Assembly: GCF_002929495.1 (NCBI RefSeq)
Contig: NZ_PJJJ01000035.1
Span: 186,270 to 250,269 of the forward strand
Reading direction: 5' to 3'
DNA: 64,000 nt
Source of the DNA: Cryobacterium sp. Y82
Lineage (GTDB): Bacteria; Actinomycetota; Actinomycetes; Actinomycetales; Microbacteriaceae
A program made the translations under genes and the position numbers. The notes below the pieces were generated by a model. That model did not search any database and was not told where the DNA came from. It worked only from the letters and a program-made list of their open reading frames with translations. Numbering within the stretch: the first letter of the stretch is position 1; every line of letters begins with the position of its first letter. Below, piece by piece: positions 48,813-57,591 of this stretch.

Positions 48813-50045
48813 TTGACTACGACAGATCAGCAACCATGGGGTCGCGTAGACGAAACCGGCACGGTTTACGTGCGCGAAGCCGATGGCGAACGCGCCGTCG
48901 GCCAATACCCGGATGCCACTCCGGAAGAGGCCCTGGCCTACTTCGAACGCAAGTACGTTGAGCTCAACGGGCAGGTAACCCTGCTCGAACAGCGCGCGAG
49001 GGGGGGCGCTCCGGCCGCGGACATCGCCAAGTCGGTCTCCAACCTCACCGTCGCCGTTGCCAACGCCAACGCCGTCGGCAATCTTGCCGCACTGGCCGAG
49101 CGTCTCGGTGCCCTCGGCGGGGCCGTCAGTGAGCTCACCGAGCAGCAAAGCATCGAGACCAAGGCCGCATCCGCAGCCGCCGTCGCTGAGCGGGCCGAGA
49201 TCGTGACCGAGGCGGAGCGTCTTGCCGCCGAAGACCCGGCGAAGACGCAGTGGAAGCAGACCAGCGCCGCTCTCGACGTCCTGTTCGCCAAATGGCAAGC
49301 ACACCAGCACGACGCCCCGCGCATTCCCAAGGGGGAGGCCAACGACCTCTGGAAACGCTTCCGTGCCGCACGTACGACGATCGAGCAGAACCGCAAGGCG
49401 TTCTTCGCCGAGCTTGACAGCGCTCACAAAGACGTTCGCACCAAGAAGCAGCATCTGATCGAACAGGCGGAGGCCCTCGCTCCGCAGGGTGCCGATGGCG
49501 TCTCAGCATACCGAAACCTGCTCGACGAATGGAAGAAAGCCGGCCGTAGCGGCAAGAAACAGGACGACGCCATGTGGGCCAAGTTCAAGGCCGCCGGCGA
49601 CGTGCTCTACTCGGTCAAAAGCGAAGTCGAAGCTCAGGACAACGAGGAATTCTCCGCGAACCTCGTACTCAAGCTCGAACTGCTGGCCGAGGCCGAAACC
49701 CTGCTGACCACGAGCGACCGCAACGCCGCGCGTGACACGCTCACCGTGATCCAGCGCAAGTGGGATGACATCGGCAAGGTTCCCCGGGACCAGGTCAAGC
49801 CGATTGAGGACCGTCTTCGCAAGGTGGAAGCCGTCGTGCGCAAACTCGATGACGACCATTGGAAGCACAATAACCCGGAGACGAAGGCACGCACCGAGGG
49901 CCTGGCCGGCCAGCTGAACGACGCGATCGCCAAGCTCGAGGCTGAGCTGACCCTGGCGCAGAAGGGGCAAAACGCCCGCGCCATCAAGGACGCCACCGAA
50001 GCGCTCGAGGCCCGTAAGGCCTGGCTGAAGGCGATCGGCCAGTAG
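48813..50045 (+). CDS. DUF349 domain protein
   Basis: The 410-residue protein is highly charged and almost all helical, with at least four DUF349 repeats marked by spaced Trp residues (e.g. QWKQTSAALDVLFAKWQ, DLWKRFRAARTTIEQN, LLDEWKKAGRSGKKQDDAMW). The conserved start is PWGRVDETGTVYVRE. I choose TTG 48813, since AAGG lies 8 nt upstream; GTG 48804 would add three residues but has no ribosome site. Function is unknown; it follows the cyclophilin gene and ends at a strong hairpin. Confidence 0.88.
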   Translation: MTTTDQQPWGRVDETGTVYVREADGERAVGQYPDATPEEALAYFERKYVELNGQVTLLEQRARGGAPAADIAKSVSNLTVAVANANAVGNLAALAERLGALGGAVSELTEQQSIETKAASAAAVAERAEIVTEAERLAAEDPAKTQWKQTSAALDVLFAKWQAHQHDAPRIPKGEANDLWKRFRAARTTIEQNRKAFFAELDSAHKDVRTKKQHLIEQAEALAPQGADGVSAYRNLLDEWKKAGRSGKKQDDAMWAKFKAAGDVLYSVKSEVEAQDNEEFSANLVLKLELLAEAETLLTTSDRNAARDTLTVIQRKWDDIGKVPRDQVKPIEDRLRKVEAVVRKLDDDHWKHNNPETKARTEGLAGQLNDAIAKLEAELTLAQKGQNARAIKDATEALEARKAWLKAIGQ

Positions 50046-50059
50046 CAAAGCGGCAGGGC

Positions 50060-50090
50060 CTCCCGCGGAGTTATACACACTCCGCGGGAG
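50060..50090 (+). terminator. Terminator hairpin of the DUF349 gene
   Basis: CTCCCGCGGAGT (50060-50071) and ACTCCGCGGGAG (50079-50090) form a perfect 12-bp stem with a 7-nt loop, 15 nt past the DUF349 stop. Only a weak T-run follows (TTCACACTTT). The loop and the base after it contain one of two DnaA-box-like sequences. Confidence 0.7.
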
Positions 50091-50107
50091 TTCACACTTT
50101 ATCCACA
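50071..50107 (+). other. Two DnaA-box-like sequences
   Basis: TTATACACA (50071-50079) and TTATCCACA (50099-50107) both fit the DnaA consensus TTATNCACA and lie in the same orientation, 28 bp apart. They sit in the gap before the AbiEi-like gene; the first overlaps the terminator loop. There is no AT-rich unwinding element or dnaA/dnaN gene nearby, so this is not oriC. It may be a DnaA titration or regulatory site. Confidence 0.4.
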
Positions 50108-50157
50108 GATCGTCCTCCTTTGGGCCTCTGAGTGGGTAGGACCGTCACTCTGGTGGC

Positions 50158-50766
50158 ATGACGAATTCAGCGGGACGACCGCTCAGCATAAACGACCTGC
50201 CGCTCACCGAGCTCTACAGCGCCCGCCTCGACGGACAGGTCTTCCAAGTCGCCGATTCCTGGTGCGTGATTGATGAGATAGACGGATGCGATACCCGCGC
50301 TATCGCCGCCAGCCAGCTGGTCCCGCCCCGCGCCATCGCCGAACAACTCACCGCCGCGTGGATCTACGGCGTCGCACCGGAGCCGCGTCGCCACCAGTTC
50401 TGTGTGCTGATCAGCGCGCGCGCCACCGCAGTGTGGTCTCCGCGGGCACAGGTGCGTGAAATCGTGCGCTCTCCCGACGATGTTCGCACCATCTCGGGGG
50501 TACGAGTTACCACGCCCCTGCGCACCGCGGTCGATCTCGCGCGCTACACGCCCGGCACTGCGCCGGCCGCGGGACTCACAGCCCTGTTGGCCCGCCTTTT
50601 GCACTACGGCGAATACCCCGATGTCGCGGCCGCCATTCGCCTCTGCAAACGAGGCAGCCCCGCCCACGGCACCCTCGCCGTGGCGCGATTGGCAGCCGTC
50701 ACGGCTCCCCTGCAGGCCTTGCGCCTACAGTGCCTGCGGGGTGCCGCGCCCATCACCGCGGGTTAG
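50158..50766 (+). CDS. AbiEi antitoxin-like protein
   Basis: The 202-residue protein has AAWIYGVAPEPRRHQFCVLIS, then VREIVRSPDDVRTISGVRVTTPLRTAVDLAR, the pattern of the C-terminal part of AbiEi-like antitoxin proteins (SAAWLHG, then GV.VTSP.RTLLDLAR). The usual N-terminal winged-helix domain is not obvious, and no AbiEii nucleotidyltransferase toxin is encoded next to it. It may therefore be a domesticated family member. Its stop overlaps the convergent relA stop by 4 nt (50763-50766). Confidence 0.65.
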   Translation: MTNSAGRPLSINDLPLTELYSARLDGQVFQVADSWCVIDEIDGCDTRAIAASQLVPPRAIAEQLTAAWIYGVAPEPRRHQFCVLISARATAVWSPRAQVREIVRSPDDVRTISGVRVTTPLRTAVDLARYTPGTAPAAGLTALLARLLHYGEYPDVAAAIRLCKRGSPAHGTLAVARLAAVTAPLQALRLQCLRGAAPITAG

Positions 50767-53018
50767 CCGTCGCTAACCCGGTACACATCGTAAACGGCAT
50801 CAATGCGACGCACGGCGTTCAGCACGCGGTCGAGATGGGTAGTATCGCCCATTTCGAACACGAAGCGGCTAAGCGCCAGGCGAGCGCTGGAGGTGTTGAC
50901 CGTGGCCGAGAGAATGTTTACGTGGTGCTCCGACAACACCCGGGTGACGTCGGAGAGCAGCCCGGAACGGTCGAGAGCTTCAATTTGTATGTGTACGAGG
51001 AACAGGCTCTTGGAGGTGGGCGCCCACTCGACCTCGATCATGCGCTCGGGTTCTTTGAGCAGCGACTGCACATTGTGGCAGGCCGCCTGGTGTACCGAGA
51101 CGCCAGCGCCACGAGTGACGAAGCCGACGATCTTGTCGCCGGGCACTGGAGTACAACACCGGGCCAGTTTGACCAGGATGTCGGGCGCCCCGCGCACGAG
51201 AACTCCCGAATCTCCATTGCGGGTGGTCTGCGTCCGCCCCCGCGCGGCGACCGGAAAATCATTGTTGTCGTTGTCTTCGATGCTCTGCACCGAGGAGACA
51301 ACCTTTTCGAGCACGGACTGGGTCGAAACGTGACCCTCACCAACAGCGGCATAGAGCGCCGAGACGTCTTCGTACTTGAGCTGGGCCGCGACCTCCGCGA
51401 AGGAGTCCTGGTTCATCAGCTTCTGCAGGGGGAGGTTCTGCTTGCGCATCGCGCGTGCAATGGCGTCGCGGCCCTGTTCGATAGCTTCGTCGCGGCGTTC
51501 TTTCGTAAACCATTGCCGGATCTTGTTGCGAGCCCTGGGGCTCTTGACGAAATTCAGCCAGTCTTTGCTCGGGCCAGAGTCAGGGTTTTTCGAGGTGAAC
51601 ACCTCGACGACGTCGCCGGTGATGAGCTCGTTCTCGAGCGGTACCAGTCTGCCGTTGACTTTGGAACCCATGGTGCGGTGGCCGACCTCGGTATGCACCG
51701 CATAGGCAAAGTCGACCGGCGTTGCACCGGAGGGCAGGCCAATGACGCGGCCTTTCGGCGTGAATACGTAAACTTCCTTGGCGCCGATCTCATAACGCAG
51801 GGAGTCGAGGAACTCTCCCGGGTCGGCCGTTTCGGCCTGCCAGTCAGAGATGTGCGCGAGCCACGCCATATCGGTGTCGCTCTGGGGACCTGGCCCGCCG
51901 GCACTTTTGCCGTTGACCTGTTCCTTATACTTCCAGTGCGCGGCAACTCCGAACTCAGCACGCTGGTGCATCTCGGTGGTGCGAATCTGAATTTCCACAG
52001 CGCGACCGCTGGGGCCGAGCACGGTCGTGTGCAGGGACTGGTACAGGTTGAACTTCGGGGTGGCGATGTAGTCCTTGAACCGACCGGGCAGCGGCGTCCA
52101 CCGGGCGTGGATGGAACCCAGAACCGCGTAGCAGTCCCGCACGGAATTCACGAGAACGCGAATACCGACGAGGTCGTAAATCTCATCGAACTCACGGCCG
52201 CGCACGACCATCTTCTGATAGATCGAGTAGTACTGTTTGGGTCGCCCGGCGACTTTGCCGCGAATTCGTGCCGATTTGAGATCGTTGTTGATGGTGTCGA
52301 TGACCTGCTGAACGAACTCTTCACGCTGCGGCGTGCGCTGCTTGACCAGACTTTCAATTTCGGCGTACAGCTTGGGGTACAGCACCGCAAAAGAAAGGTC
52401 TTCGAGTTCCCATTTGATGGTCTGGATTCCGAGACGGTGCGCGAGGGGCGCGTAGATTTCCAAAGTCTCTGTAGCTTTTCGCACTGCGGATTCATTGGGA
52501 ACGAAGCCCCAAGTGCGCGCATTGTGGAGTCGGTCGGCGAGTTTGATGATGAGTACCCGAATGTCTTTAGACATTGCGACGATCATCTTACGTACGGTCT
52601 CGGCCTGGGTCGAGTCGCCGTATTTCACCTTGTCGAGCTTGGTGACCCCATCCACCAGCATCGCAATTTCATCGCCGAAGTCGGCCCGCAGGGCGTCGAG
52701 GGTGTATTCCGTGTCCTCCACGGTGTCGTGCAGCAAAGCAGCAGCGATGGTCTTGGTACCGATACCGAGATCAGCCAAAATCTGCGCCACGGCGACGGGG
52801 TGGGTGATGTACGGCTCGCCGCTCCGACGCAGTTGACCGTCGTGTGCTCGCTCGGCGGCGGTATACGCGCGCTCGATGATCGACAGATCAACCTTTGGGT
52901 GATTCAGCCGTACCGTCTTGATCAAGCGATCGACGGCACCGGCAGGCTGCGCCCGGGAGAATATGCGCGGAACTAAACGGCGCAGCGACGCCGGAGAGGG
53001 GGTCGTCGTGTCCGTCAT
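50763..53018 (-). CDS. relA: Bifunctional (p)ppGpp synthetase/hydrolase
   Basis: This Rel enzyme makes and degrades (p)ppGpp in the stringent response. The 751-residue protein has an intact HD hydrolase domain (ITHPVAVAQ, LLHDTVEDTEY), a synthetase domain (GREFDEIYDLVGIRV, GRFKDYIATPKFNLYQSLHT), a TGS domain (YVFTPKGRVIGLPSGATPVDFAYAVHTEVGHR) and a C-terminal ACT domain. As both catalytic halves are complete, it is probably the only long RSH protein. ATG 53018 lies after a 173-nt gap; apt, often found between secF and relA in actinobacteria, is absent here. Confidence 0.97.
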   Translation of the reverse strand: MTDTTTPSPASLRRLVPRIFSRAQPAGAVDRLIKTVRLNHPKVDLSIIERAYTAAERAHDGQLRRSGEPYITHPVAVAQILADLGIGTKTIAAALLHDTVEDTEYTLDALRADFGDEIAMLVDGVTKLDKVKYGDSTQAETVRKMIVAMSKDIRVLIIKLADRLHNARTWGFVPNESAVRKATETLEIYAPLAHRLGIQTIKWELEDLSFAVLYPKLYAEIESLVKQRTPQREEFVQQVIDTINNDLKSARIRGKVAGRPKQYYSIYQKMVVRGREFDEIYDLVGIRVLVNSVRDCYAVLGSIHARWTPLPGRFKDYIATPKFNLYQSLHTTVLGPSGRAVEIQIRTTEMHQRAEFGVAAHWKYKEQVNGKSAGGPGPQSDTDMAWLAHISDWQAETADPGEFLDSLRYEIGAKEVYVFTPKGRVIGLPSGATPVDFAYAVHTEVGHRTMGSKVNGRLVPLENELITGDVVEVFTSKNPDSGPSKDWLNFVKSPRARNKIRQWFTKERRDEAIEQGRDAIARAMRKQNLPLQKLMNQDSFAEVAAQLKYEDVSALYAAVGEGHVSTQSVLEKVVSSVQSIEDNDNNDFPVAARGRTQTTRNGDSGVLVRGAPDILVKLARCCTPVPGDKIVGFVTRGAGVSVHQAACHNVQSLLKEPERMIEVEWAPTSKSLFLVHIQIEALDRSGLLSDVTRVLSEHHVNILSATVNTSSARLALSRFVFEMGDTTHLDRVLNAVRRIDAVYDVYRVSDG

Positions 53019-53140
53019 AGTCTCACCTCGTACTTCACGCCCTGCGGAGATACGCGGGCGGGTGTGCGTAGTGTCAATTATGCCGGTTCTGCGAGGGTTG
53101 CCCTTACGCCCCCAGCGATCATGTGTCGATCACACGACGA

Positions 53141-53168
53141 AGCGGCCAGCCCGAAAGGGCTGGCCGCT
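53141..53168. terminator. Hairpin terminator after secF
   Basis: AGCGGCCAGCCC and GGGCTGGCCGCT form a perfect 12-bp stem with the GAAA tetraloop (TTTC on the minus strand), 24 nt past the secF stop. No U-run follows, as is common in actinobacteria. It separates secDF from relA, whose promoter should lie between 53019 and 53140. Confidence 0.75.
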
Positions 53169-53191
53169 CTACATCACAGAGATTCCTGCAA

Positions 53192-54205
53192 CTACGCCGT
53201 AACGCTCTCCGCGGTCGGAGCTGAAGCCTTGGCGCGCGCGGCGAGGGCCTTCTTGTCGTGTTTACGAATGACATCCTCACCATTTCGCAGCTGGGCATAC
53301 ATCGGTGACGCGATGAAGATGGTCGAATAAGTGCCGACCAGGATTCCGATGAGCAGAGCGAGCGAGATGTCGCGCAGGGTGCCGGCGCCCAGAACGAATG
53401 CACCGATGAACAGAATGGATGCCACGGGCAGGGCCGCCACGACGGAGGTGTTGATGGAACGCACGAGCGTCTGATTGACGGCGAGGTTCACCGACTCAGA
53501 GAAGGTTCGGCTTGAGCCTGACCCATCGAAATTCGTATTCTCGCGAATCTTGTCGAAAACAACGACGGTGTCATAGAGCGAGTACCCAAGGATCGTGAGA
53601 AACCCAATTACTGCCGCCGGCGTGATTTCAAAACCGGTTATCCCATAGAAGCCCGCAGTGATCACGAGGTCGTGCAGCAGGGCGACCATGGCTGCCACGG
53701 ACATCTTCCAGGTGCGGAAGTAGATCGCCATGATGATTCCGGCCAGCACGAGGAACACGACCAGGGCACGAAGAGCCTGCCCGGTGATGTCCTGCCCCCA
53801 GGTCGCACCGATAAACGAGGTGGCAACCTCACGGACTGGAACGTTGTAGCCAGCGGCGAGAGCGTCACGCACCCCCGTGGTCTCTGCTTCCGAGAGCTGA
53901 TCGGTCTGGATCCGCACACCGTCAGAGCCGACGGTGGAGACCTTCGGCACGGCGTCTGGAACAACACTCGCGACGGCATCCGTTGCCGTGGTCTCCGACT
54001 GGCTGGTCGTCTGCGAGACAACGAACTCGCTGCCCCCGGTGAATTCGATACCGAAAACGAAACCGCCGCGCAACAGGAACGGACCGACCAGGGCGATGAG
54101 GACCATTCCTCCGGCGATCAAGTACCAGAGCTTCCGACGCCCGACGATATTGAGCGAACGAGCGCCCGTGTAGAGGTCATTTCCAAATTTCGAGAAGCTG
54201 GCCAT
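53192..54205 (-). CDS. secF: Protein translocase subunit SecF
   Basis: SecF works with SecD to drive late steps of Sec export using the proton gradient. The 337-residue protein has GIEFTGGSEF in the first periplasmic part and six membrane segments, with GYSLYDTVVVFDKIRENT as the conserved SecF motif in the second half. ATG 54205 overlaps the secD stop by one base (TGATG). A basic tail (KHDKKALAARAKASA) follows the last segment. Confidence 0.97.
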   Translation of the reverse strand: MASFSKFGNDLYTGARSLNIVGRRKLWYLIAGGMVLIALVGPFLLRGGFVFGIEFTGGSEFVVSQTTSQSETTATDAVASVVPDAVPKVSTVGSDGVRIQTDQLSEAETTGVRDALAAGYNVPVREVATSFIGATWGQDITGQALRALVVFLVLAGIIMAIYFRTWKMSVAAMVALLHDLVITAGFYGITGFEITPAAVIGFLTILGYSLYDTVVVFDKIRENTNFDGSGSSRTFSESVNLAVNQTLVRSINTSVVAALPVASILFIGAFVLGAGTLRDISLALLIGILVGTYSTIFIASPMYAQLRNGEDVIRKHDKKALAARAKASAPTAESVTA

Positions 54206-55926
54206 CAGGAATCCTTCCTGTCCGTCGATCGTTCAGTGCTGGTGCTCACGAGCTCTGAGGCTTTACGCTCGGCGATGGTTTGTCGCTTCGCTGCCTCTTT
54301 GCTCGAGGAAGAGACCTTGGAAGCCGACACCGACGCGGACGGCTCAAATCGGGCCCGTCCGCGGTAGACGGCCCCGAGCGCGCGCGGATCCAGCCCGCTG
54401 AGTTTGTGGCCCTCATTGAAGAACTTCGTCTGAGCGACCAGCTGCAGCATCGGGTGGGTGAACAAACTGACCACGAGCAGGTCGACGATCGTCGTGAGGC
54501 CAAGCGTCAGCGCGAAACCGCGCACGTTGCCAACGGCGAGCACGAACAACACGGCAGCGGCAAGAAAATTGACGACGTCAGAGGCGACGATGGTACGGAG
54601 AGCCCGCTTCCAGCCAGCTTCGACCGAGGACTCCAGCCCGCGACCGTCGCGCAGCTCATCACGAACACGTTCGAAGTACACGATGAACGAGTCGGCAGTG
54701 ATACCGATAGCCACGATCAAACCGGCTACACCGGCCAGGGACAGGCGATAGCCGTCGCGCCAGGACAAAATGGTGATGAGCAGATACGTGATCACCGCAG
54801 CCACGCCTAGAGACGCAACCGTGATCATCCCGAGAAGACGGTACTGGGCGAGCGAGTACAGGACGACGAGGATCAGACCGATCAGGCCGGCGATCAGCCC
54901 ATTGAGGAGTTGCGTCGACCCGAGCGTCGCCGAAATGGTGTCCTGGCTTTGCACGGTGAAGCTGATCGGAAGGGCACCGAACTTGAGCTGGTCTGCCAGC
55001 GCTTTTGAACTGTCCTGATCGAATGACCCGGTGATCTGTGGCTTGCCATCGAGGATGGCGGCCTGGGTGGTCGGGGCAGAGATGACATGGCCGTCGAGCA
55101 CGATTGCAAACTGGTTCTGCACACCGGTGAGGTCGAACAACCGGGTGGTGACGTCAGCGAACTTCGAGGTTCCATCATTGTTGAAGACGATATTGACGGC
55201 CCACTCGCCCGTGGTTGCGCCGTTTTGCGTCGTTTGTTGGCCATTGGTCGCGTCGGCGATTGTGGACCCGTCCACCTCGACCGGACCGAGGATGTACTTG
55301 ACGGATCCATCCGTTTCGCAGGTGATCAGGGGCCGGTTGGCCGGCGCCACATTGGTGGAGTTGATTTTGCTGCAGTCGAAGGCGTCGTACTCTGCCTGGA
55401 GTGCGGGGGTGACGTAGTTGAGGTCGCTTGCGTTGGTCGGTGCGACGGCGGGAGTGGTCGACAGGCTCGGATCGACGGGAGCTTGCGGCGTCGGTGTTGC
55501 GGTGCCGTCAGCACCGACGGTCTGGCCGGACGGTTGACCGGCGACGAGCACCGCCCGAAACTCGAGCTTTGCCGACGACTTGATACGTTCCAGGGTGGCG
55601 TCATCGGGGGTACCGGGAATCGATACGACGATGTTTCGTCCGCCCTGAGTATTGACCTCCGCCTCGGAGGCACCAGAGGAGTTCACACGCTGGCGGATGA
55701 TACCGACCGCTTCGCCCAACTGTTCAGAGGTAACCGTCGCACCACTCTCAACTTGCGGGGCGAGAATGATCTGCGTTCCGCCCGCGAGGTCAAGGGCCAG
55801 TTTCGGCGTCCACGATCCGTTCTGGGTAAACACGCCAAAAGCGTTGAGGGCGATGAGGGCGACGATAATCACGCCAAGCCAGGTCAGGGATCGCCAGGCC
55901 TTCTTGACCGGAGAGGACTTAGCCAC
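54205..55926 (-). CDS. secD: Protein translocase subunit SecD
   Basis: SecD is the large partner of SecF. The 573-residue protein has the conserved LALDLAGGTQIIL motif after the first membrane segment, a large periplasmic region (about 60-350) with a Thr/Pro/Ala-rich insert (TPTPQAPVDPSLSTTPAVAP), and membrane segments with ADSFIVYFERVRDELRDG. The C-terminal tail is Ser/Lys-rich. It is followed directly by secF and preceded by yajC with a hairpin in the gap. Confidence 0.97.
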   Translation of the reverse strand: MAKSSPVKKAWRSLTWLGVIIVALIALNAFGVFTQNGSWTPKLALDLAGGTQIILAPQVESGATVTSEQLGEAVGIIRQRVNSSGASEAEVNTQGGRNIVVSIPGTPDDATLERIKSSAKLEFRAVLVAGQPSGQTVGADGTATPTPQAPVDPSLSTTPAVAPTNASDLNYVTPALQAEYDAFDCSKINSTNVAPANRPLITCETDGSVKYILGPVEVDGSTIADATNGQQTTQNGATTGEWAVNIVFNNDGTSKFADVTTRLFDLTGVQNQFAIVLDGHVISAPTTQAAILDGKPQITGSFDQDSSKALADQLKFGALPISFTVQSQDTISATLGSTQLLNGLIAGLIGLILVVLYSLAQYRLLGMITVASLGVAAVITYLLITILSWRDGYRLSLAGVAGLIVAIGITADSFIVYFERVRDELRDGRGLESSVEAGWKRALRTIVASDVVNFLAAAVLFVLAVGNVRGFALTLGLTTIVDLLVVSLFTHPMLQLVAQTKFFNEGHKLSGLDPRALGAVYRGRARFEPSASVSASKVSSSSKEAAKRQTIAERKASELVSTSTERSTDRKDS

Positions 55927-55948
55927 CTATGAACTCAGCTTTCTGTTG

Positions 55949-55974
55949 GCGCCCACGCCATAATGCGTGGGCGC
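55949..55974. promoter_or_regulatory. Hairpin in the yajC-secD gap
   Basis: GCGCCCACGC (55949-55958) and GCGTGGGCGC (55965-55974) form a perfect 10-bp stem with a 6-nt loop, only 23 nt upstream of the secD ATG. No U-run follows. It may be a partial terminator after yajC or a leader structure that tunes secD expression. Confidence 0.5.
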
Positions 55975-56041
55975 GCCGCGTGTTGCAGTACGTGCGTTGT
56001 TTTACTGTGGTGCCAAGCGAGTATTGCGTAAAAATTAGAAA

Positions 56042-56428
56042 CTACGCGTCACCCTTTTTGGGCTGGTCCGTGGTGTCGGTGTCGACATCGGCAACGCGCT
56101 GGCCGAATTCCGGCTCGGTGAGCGAGTCGATGCTATCAACACTGGAGTCCTCGGGGACATCGGCCACTACCGGCTCCACCACACGGGCGATGGTCTGACG
56201 GTGGATTTCGACAACGACGCCGGGGGCGATCTGCAGTTCGACCTTGTTGGCCTCTTCATCGATGGCGATGATGGTACCGTACATGCCGAAGTTGGTCATA
56301 ACGTCGGCGCCGGGAACCATGGTGGCCTGCAGTGCTTCCTGGTCTTTCTTGCGCTTACGGCCATTGCGGAACATGAAGAAGACGAGAACGGCCAAAACGG
56401 CCAACATGACGAGAGTCAATGAATCCAT
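56042..56428 (-). CDS. yajC: Preprotein translocase subunit YajC
   Basis: YajC associates with SecDF. The 128-residue protein has one N-terminal membrane segment (about 5-20), the basic FRNGRKRKKDQEAL stop-transfer region, and the conserved GADVMTNFGMYGTIIAIDEEANKVELQIAPGV-type small domain, which matches the family. The acidic C-terminus (DVPEDSSVDSIDSLTEPEFG) is variable. It is encoded between ruvB and secD, the standard place. Confidence 0.95.
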   Translation of the reverse strand: MDSLTLVMLAVLAVLVFFMFRNGRKRKKDQEALQATMVPGADVMTNFGMYGTIIAIDEEANKVELQIAPGVVVEIHRQTIARVVEPVVADVPEDSSVDSIDSLTEPEFGQRVADVDTDTTDQPKKGDA

Positions 56429-56480
56429 AAAGCGGTATTACCTTTCGATTGCGGCACGGGTGGCCGAAGCTTGTGATGAG

Positions 56481-56496
56481 GCCCGCTTGTGCGGGC
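56481..56496. terminator. Small hairpin between ruvB and yajC
   Basis: GCCCGC and GCGGGC pair perfectly around TTGT, 45 nt past the ruvB stop and 52 nt before the yajC start. There is no U-run. It may be a weak terminator that separates ruvCAB from yajC-secDF. Confidence 0.4.
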
Positions 56497-56541
56497 AGAT
56501 ACCTTCTGGACTAAGGCTATAGACAGATGGACCAAATTGAA

Positions 56542-57591
56542 TTATAGATCAAGAAGGGTCGCACTGCCCTGAGGAGGGGTCAGACCGAAATGTTGCCACG
56601 CTGCGCTCGTGGCAACCCGCCCTCGCGGGGTGCGCGTGAGGAAGCCTATCCTTACCAGGAACGGCTCGACGACCGCCTCCACCGTTTCGGACTCTTCACC
56701 GACCGACACGGCCAGGGTGTTGAGCCCCACCGGCCCTCCCCCGAACCGGGTCAAAATGATCTTCATGACTTCACGGTCGAGGCGGTCGAGACCGATCGCA
56801 TCGACGTCATACAGCTCGAGTGCCGCGTGTACCGCCGCAATGTCGGCCGCTCCCCCGTGCACGAGCGCATAGTCACGGACCCGGCGCAGCAGGCGGTTCG
56901 CGATGCGCGGTGTGCCGCGGCACCGTCCGGCGATCTCGGCCAGGGCATCTTTTTTGATCGGCAGGTCGATTAAAAGTGCTGCACGAGCCAGAACTTGTTC
57001 GAGCTCGCTCTCAGCGTAGAACTCGAGATGGGCTGTGAAACCGAATCGGTCGCGCAAGGGGTTCGGCAGCAGACCGGAACGGGTGGTGGCACCGACCAGG
57101 GTGAACGGGGCCAGGTCGAGCGGAACCGAAGTAGCACCGGCGCCCTTGCCGACCATAATGTCAATGCGAAAGTCCTCCATGGCGAGGTAGAGCATCTCTT
57201 CGGCGGAACGTGCCATGCGGTGGATCTCGTCGATAAAGAGCACCTCGCCGGGCACCAGGGAAGAAAGCACGGCCGCGAGGTCGCCGGCGTGTTGAATGGC
57301 TGGACCACTCGACATGCGCAGCGGACGGTTACCCTCGTACGCGACGATCATGGCCAGGGTGGTCTTGCCGAGGCCGGGAGGACCGGCCAGGAGGATGTGA
57401 TCGGGTGTGCGATTCTGCATCGTTGCGGCGGTCAGCAGCAGCTCTAGCTGCCCACGAACCTTTTTCTGGCCGACGAATTCGGCCAGACTCACCGGGCGCA
57501 AGGCCCCCTCGAAGGCAAGCTCTGACTCGCTTTCAAGCGAGGGGTCGACCAGTTTGACGACGGAGTTTTCGATGTCAGGATCGGTTGTCAC
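56542..57591 (-). CDS. ruvB: Holliday junction helicase RuvB
   Basis: RuvB is the hexameric AAA+ motor of Holliday junction branch migration. The 349-residue protein has [12 protein letters not shown], Walker [14 protein letters not shown], Walker [10 protein letters not shown], sensor GATTRSG, and the C-terminal winged helix with [14 protein letters not shown] 57591 overlaps the ruvA stop (GTGA). The order ruvC-ruvA-ruvB is intact. Confidence 0.99.
   Translation of the reverse strand: MTTDPDIENSVVKLVDPSLESESELAFEGALRPVSLAEFVGQKKVRGQLELLLTAATMQNRTPDHILLAGPPGLGKTTLAMIVAYEGNRPLRMSSGPAIQHAGDLAAVLSSLVPGEVLFIDEIHRMARSAEEMLYLAMEDFRIDIMVGKGAGATSVPLDLAPFTLVGATTRSGLLPNPLRDRFGFTAHLEFYAESELEQVLARAALLIDLPIKKDALAEIAGRCRGTPRIANRLLRRVRDYALVHGGAADIAAVHAALELYDVDAIGLDRLDREVMKIILTRFGGGPVGLNTLAVSVGEESETVEAVVEPFLVRIGFLTRTPRGRVATSAAWQHFGLTPPQGSATLLDL

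Noticed and set aside
50071-50107. DnaA boxes considered as a replication origin
   Set aside because: Only two boxes, no AT-rich region, and none of dnaA, dnaN, rpmH or gyrB nearby.
50730-52976. 748-codon plus-strand reading frame opposite relA
   Set aside because: Antisense shadow of relA; no motif and no ribosome site.
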